The notes under the pieces were generated by a model that was not told the origin of the DNA, did no database searches, and worked only from the letters and a program-made list of their open reading frames with translations. Below are positions 20,383 through 28,455 of a stretch of 64,000 nt of DNA, piece by piece. This DNA comes from Candidatus Bathyarchaeota archaeon. GTDB taxonomy: Archaea > Thermoproteota > Bathyarchaeia > Bathyarchaeales > Bathycorpusculaceae. The stretch is from the NCBI GenBank assembly GCA_012515445.1, contig JAAYYI010000004.1, positions 1 through 64,000 on the forward strand. The letters are read 5' to 3'. The first letter of the stretch is position 1; the number at the start of each line of letters is the position of its first letter. The translations under genes and the position numbers were made by a program.

Positions 20383-21873
20383 ATGAAAGATATTAAACAG
20401 ACTAAAAGCATCTGTCCCGAATGCCTCAAACCTCTAGACGCAACCATCTACGAGGATCAAGGAAAAGTTTTCATCAAAAAAACATGCCCCGAACACGGAG
20501 CCTGCACTGAACTTTACTGGTCAGACTACGACCAATACGTCCGCGCCGAAAAATTCCGCAACGAAGGAACAGGCGTCGAGAACCCTCGAACACAAAAAAA
20601 CAAGGGCTGCCCAAACGACTGCGGCCTATGCCCAGAACACCACTCCCACACCGCACTGGCAATCATAGACATCACCAACCGCTGCAACCTAAAATGTCCC
20701 GTATGCTTTGCAAACGCAAACTACGCAGGCTACGTCTACGAACCCACCATGGAGCAGGTTACCGGCATGCTGGAGAACCTGCGTGCAACTAAACCGGTCC
20801 CAGCTCAGGCGCTACAGTTCAGCGGCGGAGAACCAACAATCCGAAAAGAACTCCCCGCCATGGTTAGGAAAGCCAAGGAACTCGGCTTCAACCATGTTGA
20901 AGTTAACACTAACGGTTTACGCTTAAGCCAAGACGTTGAATTCGCCAAGGAACTAAGAGCAGCAGGCGTAAGCACAATCTATCTGCAGTTCGACGGCTTA
21001 ACCGCAGACGTCTACAAGTATATCCGCGGAGTCGACTTACTCGACATAAAAATGAAGGCGATTGAGAACCTCCGCGCAGCCGGCTGGAACAGCGTTGTCC
21101 TCGTCGTCACCCTCGTTAAAGGCGTTAACGACAAACAACTCGGCGACATAATCCAATTCGCAGCTAAAAACAGCGACGTCGTCCGATGCATAAACGTGCA
21201 ACCAGTCAGCCTCTGCGGACGCCTACCAGCGGACGAACGCGAAAAAATGCGTATAACCATCCCGGACTTTATGCGAGAAGTCGAAACACAAACCGAGGGC
21301 GTAATTAAACAAAGCGACTTCTACCCTGTCCCAGTCGTTGTCCCAGTCTCCAAAGCAGTCGGCGCCATCAAAGACAAACGCTACGTCGAATTTACCGCGC
21401 ACCCACACTGTGGCATGGCAACCTTCGTATTCATAGAAAACGGCAAAATCACACCTATAACCCGCTACGGCAACATCGAGAAATTCGTTGCTACTCTCCA
21501 AAGCGTTTACAACGATGCTGAAAAGGGCAGTAAGAGTAAAGCTAAACTCCGTTTAGTCGGTGCAGGCCGCCACATCAAGTTTGGCTTCCTCCGCAAATAT
21601 GTGCTTAAAGTGCTGGTTAACGGCGACTACAAATCCCTAGGAGACTTCGCCCGTTCTGCAATGCTCATATCTTCAATGCACTTTATGGATCCCTATAACT
21701 TTGACCTTGAACGTGTCTCCCGCTGTGTCATCCACTACGCAGTACCCGACGGCAGAATCATTCCTTTCTGCACAATGAACTCTATCCACCGCGCTGAAGT
21801 CGAAAAGAAACTCGGCATGCCTATTAAAGAATGGCAAAGCAAACATAAGGTTGAAATAAGCGAAACCGTCTAG
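20383..21873 (+). CDS. radical SAM protein, tetraether lipid synthase (Tes)-like
   Basis: CNLKCPVCFANAN radical-SAM motif plus N-terminal zinc ribbon CPECLKPL..CPEHG typical of the MJ0619/Tes family. Confidence 0.75.
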   Translation: MKDIKQTKSICPECLKPLDATIYEDQGKVFIKKTCPEHGACTELYWSDYDQYVRAEKFRNEGTGVENPRTQKNKGCPNDCGLCPEHHSHTALAIIDITNRCNLKCPVCFANANYAGYVYEPTMEQVTGMLENLRATKPVPAQALQFSGGEPTIRKELPAMVRKAKELGFNHVEVNTNGLRLSQDVEFAKELRAAGVSTIYLQFDGLTADVYKYIRGVDLLDIKMKAIENLRAAGWNSVVLVVTLVKGVNDKQLGDIIQFAAKNSDVVRCINVQPVSLCGRLPADEREKMRITIPDFMREVETQTEGVIKQSDFYPVPVVVPVSKAVGAIKDKRYVEFTAHPHCGMATFVFIENGKITPITRYGNIEKFVATLQSVYNDAEKGSKSKAKLRLVGAGRHIKFGFLRKYVLKVLVNGDYKSLGDFARSAMLISSMHFMDPYNFDLERVSRCVIHYAVPDGRIIPFCTMNSIHRAEVEKKLGMPIKEWQSKHKVEISETV

Positions 21874-21909
21874 ATGAGCGAAAATTAAATTATTCGGTAA
21901 GGTGAAAAC

Positions 21910-22239
21910 ATGGGTGGAAAAAAGAAGCTTGGCATAAAGCAGATGGAAAAGCAGCAGGATGATAAAGCGGCAGAAGAGAAGAAGTCAGACAAGAAAGCAG
22001 ATAAAAAGGGACCGCCAACCAGGAAAGCGAACATTAGCATCATTGCACCAGACGCAAAAGACCCCAAAGTCGTCGCTGAAGTCAAAAAACTCGGTGTCCT
22101 AACACCATACGCAGTTGCATCACGTTACAGCATACGCATCAGTGCAGCAAAAGACTTCCTCGAGCAGCTTGAAGCCAACGGCGCAATTACACAAGTATCA
22201 GGTAGTCATAACCTTAAAATCTACAAAGCAGAAGCATAA
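21910..22239 (+). CDS. rps25e: ribosomal protein S25e
   Basis: Lys-rich N-terminus; VLTPYAVASRYSIRISAAKDFLEQLEANGAI wHTH. Confidence 0.8.
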   Translation: MGGKKKLGIKQMEKQQDDKAAEEKKSDKKADKKGPPTRKANISIIAPDAKDPKVVAEVKKLGVLTPYAVASRYSIRISAAKDFLEQLEANGAITQVSGSHNLKIYKAEA

Positions 22240-22298
22240 AACTGCTCCCTAACATCTTTTATTCAACCAAACCCTTTCATATTTAGGAGTTTAATCGC

Positions 22299-22772
22299 TT
22301 GAGTTTCCCAGAAAAAGTCTATACTGGCAAAGAAGTAAAATCTGCTAAAGCGCTTGTTGACCAAGGCTACAAGCATAAGTTAATGGTCGAAGGTAAACCG
22401 GATTTTACACGCAAAGTAAAGGAAGCACTAGAGTATATCGAAACCGCAGGCTATCTTGATTACTTGCAGACTTTTATACGTAGTATTACTGAAATCGACG
22501 GCATGACGCAGCTACGGCAAACTGAAGTCGCGATTTGGGCTAACAAGTTCGCTGTCGATAACCCTGTGGATGCTGCAAGTCTCTTTATACAGAAAGCTTT
22601 CAGTATGCAGGAGTACTTGAATGGTAAACTCTACTATGGCGGCGCAGCAGAGAAGCGTTCAATCAATAAACGCATAGAGTTTCTGCAGGTGCTAAAAGAG
22701 AAAACTAGTGATCGCAGCGTAAAAGAGGAATGTGACCGGCTGCTCGGTCTATGGAACGATAGCTCCCTCTAA
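22299..22772 (+). CDS. conserved hypothetical protein
   Basis: 157-aa ORF, TTG start. Confidence 0.65.
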   Translation: MSFPEKVYTGKEVKSAKALVDQGYKHKLMVEGKPDFTRKVKEALEYIETAGYLDYLQTFIRSITEIDGMTQLRQTEVAIWANKFAVDNPVDAASLFIQKAFSMQEYLNGKLYYGGAAEKRSINKRIEFLQVLKEKTSDRSVKEECDRLLGLWNDSSL

Positions 22773-22781
22773 AGCCTTGTT

Positions 22782-23168
22782 TTATTGTGTTGCTAATGCA
22801 ACTCTAATTTTTGTGCCACTTTTAATCTGCTTGAACAAGTCAAGGTTAGAGGTTATTTTACCTAGAATGCTGACCGGGCTGTAGGGTTGGCTTTTACCGT
22901 AAAAGACACATATTGCGCTGCCCATGGGCCAGAATGCGATTGTGCCCTGTTCAACTGTGGCTTTTGCTTTTTCTTCGCCCATTTTGAGTGAGGTTTCGAA
23001 GTAGACTTCTTCTTTGTATAAGGCGGCTCTGCCTTCGATTGGTAATTTGCGGACGATTGTGTCGATGCTTCTAGGTGCGAGGAATCGTACTAATTCACCT
23101 TCGGCTTCGCCAAGGTTTTCAATGATAAATTTAACTTTGATGCGAGAGACGTCGCCTTCGATGCTCAA
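22782..23168 (-). CDS. cyclophilin-like fold protein (DUF369/TM1367-like)
   Basis: GTIAFWPMGSAICVFYGKSQPYSPVSILGKI. Confidence 0.75.
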   Translation of the reverse strand: MSIEGDVSRIKVKFIIENLGEAEGELVRFLAPRSIDTIVRKLPIEGRAALYKEEVYFETSLKMGEEKAKATVEQGTIAFWPMGSAICVFYGKSQPYSPVSILGKITSNLDLFKQIKSGTKIRVALATQ

Positions 23169-23266
23169 TTGGTTCTCATTCTCCTTAAAAATACCCGAAA
23201 ATCGGGTAAATCAAAAAATATAATGTGAATGTGTAATTTAACTATTACACTCCACTTTTGATTGGT

Positions 23267-24391
23267 TTACAGTAGACCAAGCACTGTTTCGCCGATAAGG
23301 GCGGCTTCGTCTTTTGTTACGCCCGGATGAACTGGCAGTGAGAAGACTTGTTCTGCGGCTTTTTCGGTTTCCGGCAGTAACTTGGCTCCGAAGTTGCTGC
23401 GGTAGTATGGCATGGTGTTTATGGGGTGAACGTAGTAGGCTTCTGCGCCTATGCCTTTGGCTTTGAGGTCGTCTAGTAGCTTGTTGCGTTTGGCTTCTGT
23501 TGCGTCGACTTGTCTGGCTGTGTAGAGGTACCAGCTGTGCTTGCGTTCAGGTGTTTCGTAGGGTAGGATGAGTTTTTTTGATTCTGAGAGGATTTTGGTT
23601 AATTGCTCAGCGTTCTCGCGGCGTTTAGCGACGAAGCCAGGTAGCTTTTTGAGTTGTACAATGCCGATGGCTGCTTCGAGCTCCGGCATGCGCAGGTTGC
23701 TGCCAAGCATTTCTGATGCATACTTGATTTTTTCGCCGTGGTTTCTGATCATGCGTAGTTTATCGTCTAATTCGTCGCTGTCTGTGGTGACTACGCCGCC
23801 TTCGCCTGTCATAATATTTTTGCTGGCGTAGAGACTCCAGCATGCAGAGTCAGCATATTTACCTGCTGGCTTTCCGGCGTAGGTTGCGCCGTGTGCTTGT
23901 GCATCGTCAGAGATTAGGGCTAAACCGTATTTGTCGGCGATTTCCCGCAGCGGCTTCATGTCTGCGGAGAAGCCGTACAGGTCAACTGGGAGCATGGCTC
24001 TGGTTTTTTTGGTGATTGTTTTCTCGACAGCTTCCGGTGAGAGCGTGTAGGTTTTTGGGTCGATGTCTGCAAATACTGGTTTAGCGCCTGCCAGTACGAC
24101 TGCTTCTGCGGTGGCTACGAATGTGAAGCTGGGCACGATGACTTCCTCGTCCCGTTTTACTCCTGCAGCCATAACTGCCGCTTGGAGCGCCGCTGTGCCA
24201 GTGTTTACGGCGACCGCATGTTTGACTCCGGCAAATTCAGCGAATAATTTTTCGAACTCTAAAACCTTTGGGCCCATGCCTAAAGCGTTAGTTACAGGAC
24301 CCTTACGCATGACTTCCATGACTGCTTGGATTTCAGCTTCGTCTGTTGACGGCTTGTTAATTGGTATCAAGACTTTTGAGCCTCGCTGCAT
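23267..24391 (-). CDS. DegT/DnrJ/EryC1/StrS aminotransferase
   Basis: KPSTDEAEIQAV..FAGVKHAVAVNTGTAALQAA..SDDAQAHGATYAGK..SLYASKNIMTGEGG. Confidence 0.93.
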   Translation of the reverse strand: MQRGSKVLIPINKPSTDEAEIQAVMEVMRKGPVTNALGMGPKVLEFEKLFAEFAGVKHAVAVNTGTAALQAAVMAAGVKRDEEVIVPSFTFVATAEAVVLAGAKPVFADIDPKTYTLSPEAVEKTITKKTRAMLPVDLYGFSADMKPLREIADKYGLALISDDAQAHGATYAGKPAGKYADSACWSLYASKNIMTGEGGVVTTDSDELDDKLRMIRNHGEKIKYASEMLGSNLRMPELEAAIGIVQLKKLPGFVAKRRENAEQLTKILSESKKLILPYETPERKHSWYLYTARQVDATEAKRNKLLDDLKAKGIGAEAYYVHPINTMPYYRSNFGAKLLPETEKAAEQVFSLPVHPGVTKDEAALIGETVLGLL

Positions 24392-24492
24392 AGTTTAAGC
24401 GGTGCCGCTATATTTCGTTTTTCCAGAAACACATCCAAAACCCAGTTGTCCGTAAACCATTAAACTGGATAAACTGGTTATATTGTGGTTTA

Positions 24493-24620
24493 TTTTTTAA
24501 ATCAGTAGAAGAAGAGAGTATGGCCCTGCTACTTCATCTTCTCTAACTTTTTGCAAAATATTGCTTTTTTAAATCTGCAGTTGGGAAGTGTTGCTTTTTG
24601 GTTGTGGCGTCAATACAAGT
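24493..24620 (+). repeat. copy A of ~130-nt dispersed hairpin-bearing repeat
   Basis: Shares GCCCTGCTACTTCATCTTC, TAACTTTTTGCA and TTGGTTGTGGCGTC with copy B in the same order. Confidence 0.8.
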
Positions 24621-24851
24621 TTGGTTTAAACGGCAACATAGAGGGTTTACGTTGCTCTCTGCAGACCCCCTCCCCTTATATAAAGCAGCCGAAAACCGAG
24701 AGTTTGTCAAGGCGCAAATCCCATCAGTACATTTAACCCGTCTATCTGAAGGTTTACTCAAAATGATTAATAAGAAAGTCTTCAGTTTTCAAGGAAGCCA
24801 AAGTGCATACTAACACATCTCTTAGGAACTAGAAAGGGGAGAATTAGCGAA

Positions 24852-25181
24852 TTGTTTGGCGTAGAAGCCTATTTCTGGTTGATACTGGGCGGCGTACTAG
24901 AACCCCTGTGGGTTCTGGCTATGAAGAAATCTGATAACTTCAAGAACCGCCTCTGGGCAGCCCTGGCTATCATCCTCATAGTCGCAAGCCCAGCATGTCT
25001 AGCACTGGCTATGAAGGAGATCCCTGTAGGAACTGCATATGCCGTATGGACCGGAATAGGTGCAGTAGGCACAGTTGTGCTCGGAGTAACGCTTTATAAA
25101 GAGAAGGTCAATTGGCGCGGAATCCTCTTCATTTCACTCATAATAATCGGAGCTGTGGGTCTAGGGTTGGGTGCGTCTTAA
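24852..25181 (+). CDS. SMR family transporter, subunit 1
   Basis: 4-TM, 109 aa; WLILGGVLEPLWVLAMKKS..IPVGTAYAVWTGIGAVG. Confidence 0.9.
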   Translation: MFGVEAYFWLILGGVLEPLWVLAMKKSDNFKNRLWAALAIILIVASPACLALAMKEIPVGTAYAVWTGIGAVGTVVLGVTLYKEKVNWRGILFISLIIIGAVGLGLGAS

Positions 25182-25549
25182 TGAAGGTCGGTGCTTGGAC
25201 TTGGATTCTGATCGGAGGTATATTTGAAACCGCATGGGCGGTTACCATGAAGTACTCCGAGGGATTTACCCAAATCTTCTGGACTGTAATCACGTTAGCC
25301 TTCTTATGCTGTAGCATTTACCTGCTTAATGGGGGCATGAGAAGAGGCGTCCCAGTAGGTGGGGGTTACGCCGTGTGGGTTGGTATCGGAGCTGTCGGCA
25401 GCATCATAATGGGGCTAATCCTGTTTTCCGAGTCACTTGATATCATGAGACTGACGTTCGCAGCCCTCATCATAGTCGGGATCGTAGGGGTTGAATTAAC
25501 CTGCTCGCCGGAAAAAACAAATGGAAAAACAGTTGGAAAGTTACGATAG
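25181..25549 (+). CDS. SMR family transporter, subunit 2
   Basis: TAATG overlap with subunit 1; WILIGGIFETAWAVTMKYS..VPVGGGYAVWVGIGAVGS. Confidence 0.9.
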   Translation: MKVGAWTWILIGGIFETAWAVTMKYSEGFTQIFWTVITLAFLCCSIYLLNGGMRRGVPVGGGYAVWVGIGAVGSIIMGLILFSESLDIMRLTFAALIIVGIVGVELTCSPEKTNGKTVGKLR

Positions 25550-25555
25550 TGTAGG

Positions 25556-25577
25556 CTTTTGACAGCCACATAGACTA
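25556..25577 (+). repeat. 22-bp exact repeat CTTTTGACAGCCACATAGACTA, copy 1
   Basis: Identical to 28001-28022. Confidence 0.95.
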
Positions 25578-25740
25578 GATATACCCTTTGGTTTTGTATA
25601 GTCTAATGGCGCAGATAGGCAACCAAATTTAGGATACAAAACCCTTGAATTACTGGATAAGCTCGCTACCTAAGCAGTTGGATTAGCACCAGCTACCACT
25701 AAGGGTATATCCTAGTTACTTCATTTTGAGTCAAAGGAGT
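25574..25740 (+). promoter_or_regulatory. candidate structured leader RNA upstream of a methyltransferase
   Basis: P1 ACTAGATATACCCTT/AAGGGTATATCCTAGT (15 bp, one bulged C); P2 GGTTTTGTAT/ATACAAAACC (10 bp perfect); CCTTTG also pairs with SD CAAAGG. Confidence 0.5.
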
Positions 25741-25749
25741 TATACCGCA

Positions 25750-26496
25750 TTGGACATCCCTCGAATCTTCAACATATCCGAAAGTGCACACCGTATCCAT
25801 AACCCGTTCACACCAGAAAAACTCGCCACCCTCGGCGCCGTATTGCGACTCCGACCGGGAACTCGAGTACTCGACCTCGGCAGCGGTTCAGGCGAGATGC
25901 TGTGCACCTGGGCACGCGACTACGGAATCACCGGCGTGGGCATCGACATGAGCCAGCTGTTCACTGAGCAAGCAAAACATCGCGCTCAAGAACTCGCAGT
26001 AGCCGACCGAGTCCAGTTCATTCACAACGACGCTGCCGGTTACATCGCAAAAGAAAAGGTCGGTGTAGCAGCCTGTCTCGGTGCCACGTGGATTGGCGGG
26101 GGAGTAGCCGGCACCATCGAGCTTTTGGTGAAGAGTCTTCTTCCGGGAGGAATAATCCTCATTGGCGAGCCCTACTGGCTGCAGTTACCATCTACTGAGG
26201 ACATTGCCAAGGGATGCTTAGCTCATTCTATCTCCGATTTTCTTATGCTTCCAGACCTTGTTGCGTCTTTCGGCGACCTAGGCTACGATGTTGTGGAAAT
26301 GGTTCTGGCCGACCAAGAAGGCTGGGATAGGTACGAGGCGGCCAAGTGGCTCACCATGCATCGATGGCTTGAAGCAAATCCAAACGATGACTTAGCGAAG
26401 GAAGTTCGAGAAAAACTGACTTTGGACCCAAAACGCTATGCTGCGTATACACGTCAATACCTTGGATGGGGCGTATTCGCGTTGATGCCGCGCTGA
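25750..26496 (+). CDS. SAM-dependent methyltransferase
   Basis: RVLDLGSGSGEMLCTW; TTG start 12 nt after AAAGGAG. Confidence 0.88.
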   Translation: MDIPRIFNISESAHRIHNPFTPEKLATLGAVLRLRPGTRVLDLGSGSGEMLCTWARDYGITGVGIDMSQLFTEQAKHRAQELAVADRVQFIHNDAAGYIAKEKVGVAACLGATWIGGGVAGTIELLVKSLLPGGIILIGEPYWLQLPSTEDIAKGCLAHSISDFLMLPDLVASFGDLGYDVVEMVLADQEGWDRYEAAKWLTMHRWLEANPNDDLAKEVREKLTLDPKRYAAYTRQYLGWGVFALMPR

Positions 26497-26674
26497 TATG
26501 CGAACCCAACTAGTGATTTTCAAAAGTTCTACACTCATACCGGGATTGAAATCCACGAGACTAACTTGATAGTTGGGCGAAAGTAATCGATTCACCAGTG
26601 TTTTCGTTGACGATTTATCCTTTTGGAAAGTGCTTCCACACTCTGCATTTAAGACTAATTTTAAACACTTTCAA

Positions 26675-26980
26675 TTACATTGTCAGGTAGTTGTTTTTTC
26701 TAAGCCAATCTGACTGATTCTTTCGGTACCGCCAAAAAATGTCACCCCGAGTTTCGGTCTGGAACTCCCATGGTGAAACCAGTACTATGTCGCCTTCGCG
26801 TATCCAGACACGCTTCTTCAGTTTACCTCTGATCCGGCAGAGGCGTTCATTTCCATCTTGGCATTTAACCATAATTCTTTCGGCACCCAGCATTTTCACT
26901 GCTATGCCTAAAACGTCGTTTGGCGAAGGTAGAACCATACCGTCTGTGTTGCCTTCATTTGTTACTTTTCGTTTACCCAT
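26675..26980 (-). CDS. eif1A: translation initiation factor aIF-1A
   Basis: MVKCQDGNERLCRIRGKLKKRVWIREGDIVLVSPWEFQ. Confidence 0.93.
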   Translation of the reverse strand: MGKRKVTNEGNTDGMVLPSPNDVLGIAVKMLGAERIMVKCQDGNERLCRIRGKLKKRVWIREGDIVLVSPWEFQTETRGDIFWRYRKNQSDWLRKNNYLTM

Positions 26981-27737
26981 TTTATGTTGTCCAGTGTGGT
27001 GTTTAAACCACGTTATAATCAGAATGATCAAAAGAAAAAGCGCCCAAATTTTGGGTTGACTCTTCCTTTAAAAATTCTAATAGCACATACATGGGCTTCA
27101 TCAAGTACATTAGGGTATCGCTAAAAAAAGGAGTTTTCTTGCTTAAAAACGACGAAAAGGCATTCTATTAGCTTTTTTTTTAAAAAAACCGAAAAAACAG
27201 TTTTAATTGAAAAAAAGCCAAATATTCTAACCTTTATTAGTCTGATACAATGGTATTGTTGACTGAAGAGTCTCTGTTATCCTCTTGGAATCGTCTGATT
27301 GAATAATTGATCCTTTTCTAAAAACAACAACATAGGTAAATAGACATGTGTCAACTTAGAGTTGGGCTAATTAAAAACTGCCGCAGATGTAAATCATCCG
27401 TACGGCCCCATTGCGAATTTAGAAAGAAAACAACCAAGAAAATCTTTGCAAATAATGTCAAGAAGAAAGAAGCATAGTACTTCCTTCCTTTTTTAGGTGC
27501 TTTCTGTGAGCAAACATAGTCAGAAGCGCTTTGACCGGGTAGAGTGTCAAGATTGCATGTATAAAGCGAGCACTTACTGCTAGAATTAGTGTTCACTTAA
27601 CATATGGAAAATATGCATTCAATGAATAAACTACAAGCGATACATTGATTCTGCAGAATATAGATGCCTTGCTTATAAAGTGTGATAATATTCTCGTAGG
27701 TATTATCAAATTAATTTCTGGAAGCGTGATATTTTAA

Positions 27738-27866
27738 TTGCTAGAATATACTGGTGAACTGTTTAAATGCCGAATTTGCAATACCGCTTTTCATAGTCCT
27801 GAGGAACTAAGAAGTCACAGGATGGTTCAACATAAAGGGCATATGCTATCGTTCAATCGCCGATAA
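27738..27866 (+). CDS. small C2H2 zinc-finger protein (42 aa)
   Basis: TTG-initiated ORF LLEYTGELFKCRICNTAFHSPEELRSHRMVQHKGHMLSFNRR; C-x2-C-x12-H-x4-H; absent from the ORF track. Confidence 0.65.
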   Translation: MLEYTGELFKCRICNTAFHSPEELRSHRMVQHKGHMLSFNRR

Positions 27867-28000
27867 AATTACTCATTACTGGTACCGCTCTCTGTATCGA
27901 TAGCCTCTAGCACCGTAAGATGGTACTTGTCATAAAGATTATTCCCTGTATTAAAGGGGATTAGGCTTCTTTTCATAACGGATAGCACAGTAGTGATTGA

Positions 28001-28022
28001 CTTTTGACAGCCACATAGACTA
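28001..28022 (+). repeat. 22-bp exact repeat CTTTTGACAGCCACATAGACTA, copy 2
   Basis: Identical to 25556-25577. Confidence 0.95.
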
Positions 28023-28062
28023 ATTACGGCTCCCTGAGTAAGCGTCCTTGAAGGAAAATGGT

Positions 28063-28455
28063 ATGGAAAACGAATTAATCGGTGAATTTAAGGGTAAAAA
28101 TACGGTTTATCGCGTGCTTCCCGATGGGGTTATGGAGGTTTCTGGGCAGGGAAACGGCAAAATCATGGGCGTAGACGCCTTTCTAGCGACGACAAGCATC
28201 GGAATCATGGAGAACGGCGTGTTCAGCGGCGAAGTAAATGCGTCTATAACTACTATGGCTGGGGACACGATTACTATGCAGGCTTATGCGGTAGGCTACC
28301 CGGCTCCCAACGGTAACGGCGGAGTAAGCAGGGCCGGCTCAACCCAGATGACTACTTCGGACAAGTTTACGACGCTAAACAAAGCAGTTCTGTTGCATGA
28401 GTACCTGACCGATATGGGCGATAACTGGACAGGTAAAATCTGGATGTGGAAGTAG
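28063..28455 (+). CDS. conserved hypothetical protein
   Basis: About 130-aa ORF with AAGGA upstream. Confidence 0.75.
   Translation: MENELIGEFKGKNTVYRVLPDGVMEVSGQGNGKIMGVDAFLATTSIGIMENGVFSGEVNASITTMAGDTITMQAYAVGYPAPNGNGGVSRAGSTQMTTSDKFTTLNKAVLLHEYLTDMGDNWTGKIWMWK

Noticed and set aside
27351-27596. 81-aa minus-strand ORF
   Set aside because: No recognisable motif or good initiation context; too weak to call.
25556-28022. 22-bp repeats as att sites of an integrated element
   Set aside because: No integrase or tRNA at either copy and an essential aIF1A gene lies between; kept only as an open alternative.
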